NCBI GenBank assembly: GCA_002633005.1
Contig: NMRA01000546.1
Coordinates: forward strand, 178,106-242,105
DNA length: 64,000 bases
Reading direction: 5' to 3'
DNA from: Phoronis australis
Taxonomy: Eukaryota; Phoronida; Phoronidae
Positions 10,801-22,800 of the stretch are shown here, piece by piece (within the stretch, counting starts at the first letter, position 1; every line of letters starts with the position of its first letter). Below the pieces are notes generated by a model. It was not told where the DNA came from. It worked only from the letters and a program-made list of their open reading frames with translations, and ran no database searches. The translations under genes were made by a program, and so were the position numbers.

Positions 10801-13800
10801 TTGTTATTTCAGATGAATATTGGCTGCACGTTCTTTTATGCTCCTTTAATGTCAATACAATTATCTAAGTTCGCCAACTTCAAGCTGAAAGAATTCAAAT
10901 TGATGCAGGAATATCTTGCAGAAAAATAAATTAATTACAAGTGGGTGCTTACTTCACTAAAAACCTTGAAAGTGACAAGTCATTGAGATAGTAATGTTTA
11001 TGTTACAAAAGGCCAGGTTGATGCCATTAATTGCGTTTCGTTTAAACTAAAGGTGGCGGTATGTGATGGTCTCGATGGTGTACGTGTGTCGGTGAAGTTG
11101 ATTTTACTTGTAAACATGTTATTTATAGGATTATATATTTATTACCCAGGTTAAAAAGCATCACTTAAAAAACATCACTTCAGCAGAGCAAAAACAAACA
11201 AAATCAAAGAGCAGAACAATCGCTTTCTTAGAATTTTACAAATCTGCAAGGGAATAAAAGATTAATTCGTTTGCTCAGTTGCAGTTGATTCAGCGAACTA
11301 AGTTGACCAAGGTGAATACGTTTTTGATCATTTTGATGATTTTGTGTTTCTTCTGACATAGGCGGAAACATTTCTATCAAAGTTGTTTCACATCTTGACG
11401 AGCTTAACAGCATTTTGCCTCTCTCTTAACCTAAACAATGCCAAAAGTGAAAAATTTCAGGATAGGGCAGTCAGTGTGCACTGTGTAAAAATGCTTAACT
11501 GGGTGAAAAACACACGACGGTGAGTCGCCTAGCGCCCGTGAGCTACACGTATCATTCAAACCCTTTGTAAACAACGCACTATACTTTTCCATCACATGTT
11601 CAAGCCATGCGGCGGCAGAGTACTTTAGTATTTGCCCGTATCCGTGAAATAATGAAGAGTTGGCTCGGGGAAATGATCCAATACTTTGTGTTACCGATTG
11701 AGTACTGTGCAACTTTGAATTAGTCTGATCTTGGCCAACCGTCGTATTCTTTACTTTTCTAGCAATGCACATTGTCAAACTGTTCAAGTTTTTGACCGAT
11801 GGTGAAACCGGCGCATCACATATGCCGTAGCCTTCACTTTCCGTTCTACTATAATGAAAAACGGGATGTATCTTATGTTGCGACACTCTTACAAGTAAAT
11901 ATCCAGTAGAATTAAGACAAAAATTTCGGGCGCTAGAGGGCGTCACATCACCCGTAATCTTCGTTTGACGAAACGATGTCTGGTCGTTTCTTCTGTTGCT
12001 GCGATCTTGTCACCATTTCTTTAAGCAGACCCAGATGTACCGCTTTGTATCTTGGTGACGTGTTTTTTACTCAAATTGTCACTTTCCCTTCTCTAATATT
12101 TACTACATGTGGGTGATCCAAATAACATTGTCTCTTTCATGACTATTGTTATATTGTTATTTTTCACACAGCAGATTCTTTAGCAACATACATGTAGCAG
12201 TCGTAAATTAGGTTGCAGTCTCTCGTTTACAGTAATGCAATGTATCGCTGATTTTTATAGTTTATGATGCAATAACTTCCTTTCTAAAATCAACACGCTT
12301 CCCAATAGTGTCCGAACTTTGCTCACGGGTTCATATCCATTTTATTGAAACTCAGCATTGAGAAATGGAAATATAACGTGCAAGTTTTTTAAAAGTCACA
12401 CTGGTATAGCCTATACAGTACACATTAATTGACATTTGGCAGTGTAGCCTATACAGTACACATTAATTGACATTTGGCTCAGACTTTGTGGTGCATTTAA
12501 CGTAGCTCCTATTATTTTAAATAATTGATTTTCCGGTCACTAAGCTAAAAACAGCGGGTGCCATACAAATTCCCCTTTCCTCTACACACGTGTGTACTTT
12601 GGTTAAACCGTCATGTAACGCTTCAATAAATACATAATACAGCGTCTTGGTTCCCAAGTTCCACATTCCTTAAATTAGGGTTACCAATCTGATGTAAACT
12701 AAAGTCTTAAAAATTGACGTTTTGGTTCATTTTGACCCACGATAGTCAAATGGCACATCTGCCACCCCTCCAGGATCGCAAGTTCCGAATGTTTTTATTG
12801 TGTGCATACAGCATGGACAGTTTATATAATTAAACACGAAATTGTCTTCTAACTGCGTTCCACACGTCGTGTATGCCAGATAAAATGCCAACTAGGCAAA
12901 ACGGTTCTGACTCCTATTGTGTCGAGAATATATTTGATTGGAATCTCGAAAGATTGGCATGCGACACATGCAAATCAGTTGCAGAACGTCTACAGAACAT
13001 CGAGCAATGTTGTCCACAGTTAGTCAGTCGGCGTCGTTAACAGGAGTAAACTGAAATGATATTGTACAGTGACGACGTTGGTAATTTATGTATTGGGCTA
13101 GTCCTTGAATTGAAATTAAAATTATAACACGGCTCAATTCTCAGATACCATAAAATTTGTATATGCGTATCGGTTGCAAGTAGCGGAAGACCACAGCACT
13201 GAAAAGAAATGGGCGGCGACATGAATTCTCTTATCTCTGTTCGGCTAGAGTAAACTCTCCGCTACTCAAGGGGGACTTGATTCAAATAAATGATACCTGG
13301 ATCGTTTTGGTTTTGCTTATTTGTCAATTTTTTATACATTTTAAGTTTCCGCGCAACGCTTTTCCACAACCCTAATTCAGCAGTAGGAACATGGCTCCTT
13401 TTCTTTTTGTTTTGTTAAATTTGAAAAACTAGGGTAAAGTCGCGCGATTTTCGGGCACTGACAATTAATTCCGATAGAAAAAATCATTCTTGGACGAATC
13501 TCGTGAAAGATCATTTTTGTGGTGTCCGAATTTGGCGGACCTCCAAATTTGGGTTTCAGCTAGTGTCCAAATTTGGTGGATGTACATTATTTCGATGAGC
13601 GGTCGTAGTATCAACATTGCTGGCTCGGTCATTTGATAGCAGTATAATTGCAGGTCAATGAGACTCAAACGGTCTGCGCGATTTATTTTTGAAAATCTGG
13701 CTTTCCCATTAAGAAATGTGCGTTGTCGACGCACAAAGACCGTTCCCGAGTGTTGGGTCTTCTTTTCAAAGATGCGCATTCTCAATATGAAATATTGGGC

Positions 13801-16800
13801 TTGCATTGCGATGCTCAAAATCCGTTCTCGGCAAGCGACGGGATCTTTTAAAAAATGCCTTATCTCACTTGAAATAACGGGCTGCGTTGTGAAAAAGAGT
13901 CCTCCTTGAGACAAACATGTTCTTTCCAATGAGTGGGTCTGGTTTGCGTTGTTGACGAACATGAAACGTTCCAGATAACTGATTCTCTTTTGTAAAAATG
14001 CGTTTTCTCAATAGGAAATGTCGAGTTTGCGCTGTCAACCCACAAAGAGCGCCTCAATAGGCGCTTTTTAAATATGGTTTCCCAATGAAAAGCTGGACTT
14101 GCGTATTCGACGCACATACAGGGTTCCCGACCATCAAAACAAGCGCTTTTTCAATTTTAACGAATTTTGAAATGATTCATTGTGTGGTGTGAACTTTTGT
14201 GTAATCGTGTGTTATCGCCGTTTTGACATGAATTACTCATTACCGTTTGATAGTCCTTCTTAAGGTTTGACTATGCCGACCTAACATAAGCGAATAGCAC
14301 GAATTACTCATTACCGTTTGATAGTCTCTCTTGGATATAATGATGCCTTTAACTTTATTTGCTAAACTGCTAGCTCAACCAATACTTGCAGATCTCAGTG
14401 GACATCTTATCCCAATGCAAGTGACAGATCTGATTGAAAAATACCAGAATACGGCAGTCAGTGGGCTCTGTGTGAGAACCCAGACTGTTCGTTTTTCTGT
14501 TAATCGAGTCTTCTGGGTCCCGAACAAACTGCAGTGGGTCTTCAAGACCTCCTGAGCTTTTAGTCAAACACCTTGTTAAAGGGACAATTCTCCTATATAC
14601 ACCGCTTAGTTGGAAACTGACCCATAAAAAATATACTTAAATGTAATTCCATCCGTTTTAACAGTTGGGGAGACCCTCCTTAGCCAGTTTCAAATAATCT
14701 TTTGATGGATTTAGAAAACAATTACTATGATCTGCAGGTGAAAACTATTCCACGGGTGTTCCACTATAAACTCTAGCTAGGACCCACTAACCTCATGTTG
14801 CAGATTGGCAAACAGGTGTTTTGTCACCTTGCATGAAACATTGCGAATTGGTGTGTGGAAGAAATTAATCGCACATAGGCGAGTTATTGCTTGTCCCCGA
14901 TTGGGGTCCAGAGGATCGTACACTGTTGCTAGAGTGTAAAGGCAATTCCACCATTTCCTCCCGAGATTATAGTCACTGCTTTGTATTATCTAACAATTTT
15001 GATCACTCGTACATTATACGAAGGGGACTTGGACACTGACAAGTAGTGCTTCGATTTGTGTCGCAGTCAAAACTCAGACGGAACGTTGATATTCCCCACA
15101 TTCCCTTTCAAACGTGTTAGATCCAAAAGTGGCCACAGACTTACTAAGTCCTACTTGGCAGTCTTTGGCCTCCAGTTTCTATTTCAATTCGAACACAAAT
15201 ATTTTGAGAATTTGAATAAAGTGTAAAGTATGCAAGAAAGGTAATAGGATGTTTAGAAATATCCCACGAAATATCAACTTACGCCTCTGGTTTGCTTGGT
15301 ACTTTTAAATCAATGGAAACAGCGGATTTTGAAGTTGATCATCACGATTTTGTAGTTCTTTAGCTATTTTTTAAAAGTAAAATTCCAAGAAAACTTACCT
15401 CTCGCACTGTGGCATACGGTTTCTAATCTCTAAATTCAGCTACACTCCGATTGGCACTCAAACTTTCTCGTTGTTTATCAGGCGAAAACCGAAGGTCAAG
15501 TTGGCGGGCATTACTGGCGTGAACTCGTTTTCGTAAAATCCTTTAATTTCGAACGCGTAACTTATGGGATGATCAACTCGAGTTGAAGGCAATGTGTATA
15601 CTTGCGTTACTTTTGAATGCGCAACTTAAGGGATGGTCAACTCGAGTTGAAGGCAATGAGTACACTAGCGCTAATTTCGAATGCTCAAATTAGGGTATGG
15701 CCAACGCCTAAACCTGAGTCGTTTTAATGAATTGATGATGATTTTGATGTTCTTGTTGGCGACAAGTTATTAAGCGCGTTTTCGCATCACTCTGCTTTAC
15801 ACACCTCAAATACGTGGTCCATATACTATTCTGGTCTTAAAGTAGCATGTGTATTCGATTAAAGTAAAACAACGGAAATATTAGCTGACTAACTAAGATG
15901 ATAACTTATGCAAGTTGTTTTGAAATTAAGCAGTTCGTGATCGTGTTATCAAAAATACCTAAAATGAATATTTTGGAGGTTTGAACATTAATCGTATAAA
16001 GAATGGCGTAGTCATCTGCGCATAAGATTTGTGAAAATCATGATCTGTGCAAAAAGGCGCACTTTTGCAGAAATAACTCAGCCACTGTTTTGAGGCTTGA
16101 ATCCAATTTTTCATTTTTTGAGGAATCCAAAAACATTGCATTTTAAAGTTGAGCGTACAGTTAGAAAGTGATTTGATGAAGCGAGAGCGGACTTCACCAA
16201 TGATGACAATTGCCCTTAAGAGCATGTCCACGAATGGACCAGGCAAAAAGTGATAAAGGCTCTTCCACGGATTTCATCGATTGTTTGCATGATGGTAGGG
16301 GTTGATGCCCCAACCTTCATACCCACATTATTTTTTTACGTGCGCCACCTTGTGGTTGCTATGACAACGCGTTGTTTTTCTGCCAATTCCAAGCTTCTTT
16401 ACAGCTACATTTTGGCATTTTTTGCGAACTTACCTTGAGAACAATAGTGCAAACTGAAACACTTCATGTTGATCACTGAATTAAGGTGTCTTTCAACTTG
16501 CCAGTCATAGAAAATATCACGGTTTCAGTTTCATCTTAGCTGTTTTTGAAGGCTACCAGGTTATCTAGTTTGTGGTGATTCCGAAATTTTTGAAAATTGC
16601 CCTATTTCCTGCCTCAATATCTCAGCTGAAGCCAAATTTAAAACAACAAAACTACAACCAGTGTTTAGATTGATCTTAGCTCTACAAAATAAAACCATAA
16701 AAAGTCTAAGCAATCACCCTTCTTCATACCGCATTGGGCTCTAGAAGTAGGGTACCTCACCAAAATTGTACAACTGGTCAATGTCTGCATAGTAACAAAT

Positions 16801-19800
16801 GTACATGTATGCGAGGATTCAAAATAGTTTTGAAATCTTAAAATAGGCGATCGAACATAACAAGAAAGCTTTAATTTTGTTACTTTACAGAAAAGGATTA
16901 GAAGCACAACGAGTCACATTATTTCCCTTTGACCTTGACGATAACGCTGCCAATAACATATGCATAAACTCACAAAATGCATTATGGTTGAATAAAAAAT
17001 CTATAAAGTAAGTCCAGTTATACATAACTGCAAGCTCGAATTCTGAAATTTCAATGTGTGGGTCTGGTTGAAATTTAGTTTTCTAATTTTCTCGAAGTCG
17101 GTTGATCGTGTCCCAACGCATCTCAGTTCAACGAATTTTATAAAAAACAACAATAGGTGTATCGGGCCGGAAGGAGACAAGTGCGTCCATACAGTGTATA
17201 TCACGAAACCCGAACAAATCAGACAACAAAGTAGTTAGTCATAAAAAAGAGATATATTGAAATGCTATGGGATAGATGCTGTGAAATGAGGTTAGAAAAA
17301 CTGATCTTATAAGTACAATCGACTACCTGTGAAATTGGCGTTGTTGAATAACTTTTCTTACGCTTGTCTTTCGGGAAAGTCCCCGAACAGCACACGCCTA
17401 GATGTGCATATGGATGTCTGAATATTCTCGCATTATGGATACCAATGTTTTTTTAGTTTTTGCCCACAACGGGTATTTGCGGAAGGTTCGTAGACATTTT
17501 CATAAAAAACAAAGGAAACCGAGTATTTCACACGCAAGAAAGCACAAAAATCAGTTCAGATGTTTTTTGCATCTGTCACAGTTTCAATGGCGAATTGCTG
17601 ACTAGCATATGCGCGTACTCTGTTCAATCACATGACTACATCACATCAAGGGAAGTTATATCTGAGTTTAAACGTCAGATTTTAGTCTCGTCCTGTTGAG
17701 TCGCACTATTCATCAATATTGCAACTGATGTTGAAGTTTGAACTGAAAAAGTATAAAACTCGACGACCTGTTCACCCACCCACATAGCTATGTATAATGC
17801 TGATCAAAATTCTCTATTTTTGTTCACTTACCGTAGAGGGGTAACACACCGCTGCACAAAGCATCAGCAGGTGGACATACAGACGTAGTGGAACTACTAT
17901 GCATGGAAAGCGGATGCGACGTCAATGTCGTCAACAAGGTATTGCAAGAGTGCTGTACTTCTTGATTAGTTAAGACTGCAATAAATGTTTTTTAAATGGA
18001 CTATGAGTTTGAAGTATTGTGAATTCGAAATAAATACAGTGTATGTCGTCAAAAATTTTCTGTCTCCTGCGTAGAGTTATACAAACAGTCACTTCATTAC
18101 TGCATGAACTTTCCCAGAACACTCAGTGGTTCAAAGCAGCTTGTGTAATCGCAATAATTCGGCACGCCATAAAATCAGACCAAATGAATGGCAGGCAACA
18201 GCCACATATTTAGATTTTCTCACCTTAGTAATTATAAAATATGCAAGTTTTTAATCCTGTCACTGCAAGAAATCAGACGTACGTTTAGGAAGTCTTTCAA
18301 AGGAAAATCTGAAGGTTTTAGTCACGATTGCTATAAGATGACGAATATTTAGCAATCAATTTTTCCATGTGTTGTAACCTAGTGGCTTAATTTCAAACCT
18401 ATCACACTGTGTGTGTTCCATAGTCGGATTTATAATTCTATGTTGTAATGTAGGTCGTGAGTGAGGTAGTGTCCAACCCGTCGAAACACAAGTCAATTTT
18501 ACGGTGCTAAGCACAACACCGTAACCGTATTAAAAGAGCCGTGATATTTTTTGATCCACAGTACATGTAAATCCAAAGTCTCCGTGCACTTTAAACTGTG
18601 TGTACACTGAAGCTGGTTTGTTTATGATTGCTGCGTGAATTTAGTTGTTGGAAACACAGTAACGTGTTTTTTTTACCTGTCATCAACTTCATTTGTCTCA
18701 AAGCTAAGGTATCGTGTTTTATATCGTTGAAATATATAGATTATTACATGGCGAAGTCGTTATCCCCCGTTATCTAGAGCCCGAGTGGATTTTGGAGAAT
18801 TATCGCCCCAGGGATCGGATACACTAGTGCAAGGTTTACTTGTCGAACTTTTTGCCAATCTGAGGTAGGCCAATGTTACCCTATAACGTGATCGAACATA
18901 ATTACATGGACATTGCATAGGCGGATTTAGGGGGCCCCAGGGGGCCCGCCACCCCCCTTGGCTGCCGGAAAAAAATAAAACAGCAAGAGCGTTCGGAAAT
19001 GTTGAGTTGATTAATTAACACCGGTAATTAACATTATACGGCGGAAACAAGATTTTAATGTGTGAAGTTTTAGTGTGTTTGGGGAGAGGGGCTAAGACTC
19101 AATTTCAAGTGTCAAATTCGGAACACGGCTCAATCGTAACGAAACTATGTCTAAGTATATTCTCTCCCGCGATATCCCCTGGCGACCGCCAGTGGTGTTG
19201 CGCACTACGACTCCGTTTCCGTCGTCTGCTTCACTGTGCAATGAAGAAAATTACTTCAGTTTTTTAAAGAAAATGGAATCTGAGTGACGATGAAAAAACA
19301 CAAGCTGGTGGTAAGATGTGAATTGTAATCGAAGCCTCAGTGAATCACTCAGAAACTCATAATTATCTCTTTGTCAAACCTTAACTTAAGTTGATTTCCA
19401 AAGCAGTCGCGTCATTAAAGCCAACACAAAAGCGGATTTGGTCTTTTGGTCAATTGAAGACTAATTTAAATACAACAATTTTGTTACGAACTGATTGCAC
19501 AAAGTATAAAAAGGTAATAAGCATTACAAAAAGAAGTAGGTTTCGGGCGTAAACGCTGTGGACCATAAACAGGTAGGTCTCTTATAATCAACTTTTACGT
19601 GAAGTCGTGGTGTAGTGGTAAAGTGCGCTCGCTCTTTCCGCCAGATCGTGAGTTCGAGTCTGTGATATTAGTAGTATTTTTTTCCTTTTTCTTTGCCTTT
19701 TTTTCTTGGATAATATTTCAGGAATCAAGGAAAATGCTAGATTTTTAGAGGAAAAAACAGAAATATTTTCCTGGGCGGGAGGGGGGTTCGCCTCCCTCCT

Positions 19801-22800
19801 GACCTCTCCCCTTTTGTTGCTACGCGCATCTGATCGTGCCCTGCACGAATGTTTTCAGACAACATATTGGGCCCCCCTTGTGATATCCTTGATCCGCCAC
19901 TGCATTATGATGTGGACCTAAAATGGCGATTGTAGAAGGTAAAGGTTGAACACTCGTCCGCTTAACGCCTGGATTAGGATGCAAAACATTTGGACACATG
20001 TGAAACCCTGGACACAGAACCCGAACTCCATATAACGAGACACATAGAACCCGGGACAAAAAGAACCCGGGATGAACAGCTACATTAAATCCGTGAATTA
20101 GGTTTACCTATCCGAATTAAATCTACCTTTTTGCAAATAGGTGTACACGTTGACTGTATTAGGGAGCTGTATAAAGAGTGAAAAAACATTATTGTCCGCA
20201 TCTGCGGCTTTTTGAAAAGTTATTCTCAAAGCCTGGAAATGCTATGACCAATGAAATGCCAACTTGTCAAGATGGGGCTGACAATCCTAATGTATCGAAT
20301 ATCAGAACCGTTTTATTTTAAGTGTAGATGAAATATTAGATTATTCAGTGATGGAAGTGACAATCATAATTTATCGAATATACACACTCAACTTGCACAA
20401 AAATCAAGTCCAGTTAGACAGAGTATTCATATTTTTATTTTTTGTTTTTGTATTCAAAAGACAGCAGAGAGCGCCATGGCATCTTCAGACAATGTTTCCT
20501 ATTGCTTAACAAATCCATGAGATCTTCAGACAATGTTTCCTATTGGTTAACAAATCCATGAGATCTTCAGACAATGTTTCCTATTGGTTAACAAGCATAT
20601 CCTAAATCTGCATCTTCTTCTTTTATGAACAGGAGGAAAACGGAAATATTTCGTGATTTAAATTTAATTTCAAATTTGGAGGAGGTTGACAGAAATGTGG
20701 CAGTTGCTTATGAAATGCATTTGTATTTCAAAGTATCACGGTTCAATTTCTGAATTATTCACTATTAATACATGCTATTAAGCGCGTTCGCAAATCACCC
20801 TGCTTTGCACACCTCAACTGCATGGTCCATATACTATTCTGGTCTTAAAGTAGTATGTGTATTCGATTAAAGTAAAACAGCGGACATACTAGCTGACTAT
20901 CTAAGAGGATGGTCTATGCAAGTTGTTTTGAAATTAAATGGTTTACTATCATGTTATCTAAATAATGTAGTAGCCTAAATGAATATTTTATGAGGTCTTA
21001 ATATAAGTCACATAAAGAATGACGTAGTCATCTGCACATAAGTTTTATGAAAATCATGATCAGTGCAAAATGGCAAACTTTTGCGGAAATAGCTGAGCCA
21101 CTGTTTTGAGGCGTCAATCAATTTTTTCATTTTTAAGATTCCAAAAACATTGCATTTTAGGTTTGACATTACGCTTAAAAAGTGATTTGATGGAAGGGAA
21201 GTAGACTTCACCAGTGTTGACAATTGCCCTTAAATTGACTAGGACGATTTTTGGACTCGTACCTACATGTAAGTGGTTAGAGTGGTTGTACAAAGTCGCT
21301 AATCTCCATACTATAGGAAAAAGCCCATTCCAGTTAAATCAAAACGTAAAACTTTTTTATAAGATCTCACATGTCATAATTGCTTGGGTTCAACAATTCT
21401 ACCGCCGTGTTTTCCTCTTGCTGTGTCGTATCAAGCAGTTATTTTTTTCTATTTTACTCCTATTTTAGCAGTAGCCCATCACAAATATAAGTGTGTCTAT
21501 GTTTACAGGACAATAAAACTGCTTTCGACGTTTGCGGGGAACGCTGTAGTAATGACAACGATGATGTTGAGAGAACGAAGACTATCCTTAAGGTACCGAA
21601 TAAACGACAGTGGGTCAAAAACGTGTCAATACTGTGCATTGGTAACGATAGACTATTATCATCTGGTCATACATTCATGAGGTGGANTTTCACATTACAG
21701 CTGCTGCGAACTGAGTTACAAGCACTAGAATTACCATCTACCTTACACTCAGTAGCCTTACTTTCAGCATTTGAAACACTTTCGTTAACAGGAGGTTCTG
21801 TCCGTGTGAAACCAGGATCATGCAACCATTAACACTGCAAACCACCTTGACTCTGCAATACTTAGAGATGTGACCCTGTTTCAGACAAACAAAACATCTT
21901 CTTGCCTGACGAATGGTTTTCTTCCTACCTTCAAGAGAGTCATGAACAAACCTAGAACAAGTCAATAGTTCATGATCGGTTGTCTGACACAAGGAACAGA
22001 ATTTCTTATCTACAGCATTACCCTGTGACTGTGTGGCAAAAGACACTTTATCATCACGTGACTGAGTTTTAGCAACTTGCTTTTCAGATCTGTACTTAGA
22101 TTTTGAACCAACAATCCGTCCATACAGAGTTTTAGCTACTCTAGCCTTTGACTCAATGAAATCAGTTAAATCTGAGAACTTTGGCTCTACACTTTGTTTA
22201 TCCATGATACCACTAGCATGCTCTGCCCACTTAGCTTGCATATGAAATGGCAAACGCTTCACAGTTTTGATCAAAGTGTCGGAGCACTTCAAATCTGACT
22301 CATAATTCATTTGTTCCAGAGTGAGCATGCCTCTCCTCATGAGCACAGCTAAGTCTGAGAGAGCCACACTGTTAGAACCATCAATGACTGGACCTTGGGT
22401 CACCTGTTTAATAAACGCATGAGCTATAACATGTTGCTGACCAAAATTATCATACAACATCGCTTTTGCTTTTCTGTAGGCTAGCTCTGAGTTACCAAAA
22501 ATAGAGCAGTTTTCAATACACTGTCTAGGTTTCCCTTTACACTGTTGCAAAAGATACATTAGCTTAGACTGACTACCACTAACTCTAGATTCAATATTAG
22601 CCTCGAAATTTCGAATAAAATACCAATACTCAGTAGGATTGCCATCAAATGTAAGCAGTTCTTTTTTCGGCATTTCAAACCCTTCTCTCAAAGTTTCTGC
22701 GAGCTGCTTCATAACTTCCGGTAAACCAGGATACGACCACGGCGCCTCTTGCGGTAAACTAGGGAACCGCGCTGCACCAGCATTCGGTTCTGCACGGGGT

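Larger units (their letters stand above)
9555..17836. other. long intron between ankyrin exons 4 and 5
   Basis: About 8.3 kb with no further ankyrin-like exon found by eye. It holds several tandem repeats, listed separately, and a segment shared with 20778-21233. A minus-strand open frame at 11431-11946 (171 codons) has no recognisable domain and no supporting context. Confidence 0.55.

Noticed and set aside
11431-11946. 171-codon minus-strand open frame
   Set aside because: No recognisable domain, no repeat partner and no splice or start context. It lies inside a long intron, and a frame of this length can occur by chance.
13465-13962. 165-codon minus-strand open frame
   Set aside because: It runs through a diverged tandem repeat; frames are open on both strands as a by-product of the repeat units.
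19604-19665. Functional tRNA gene
   Set aside because: Box A and B are present, but the anticodon and acceptor stems do not pair properly.
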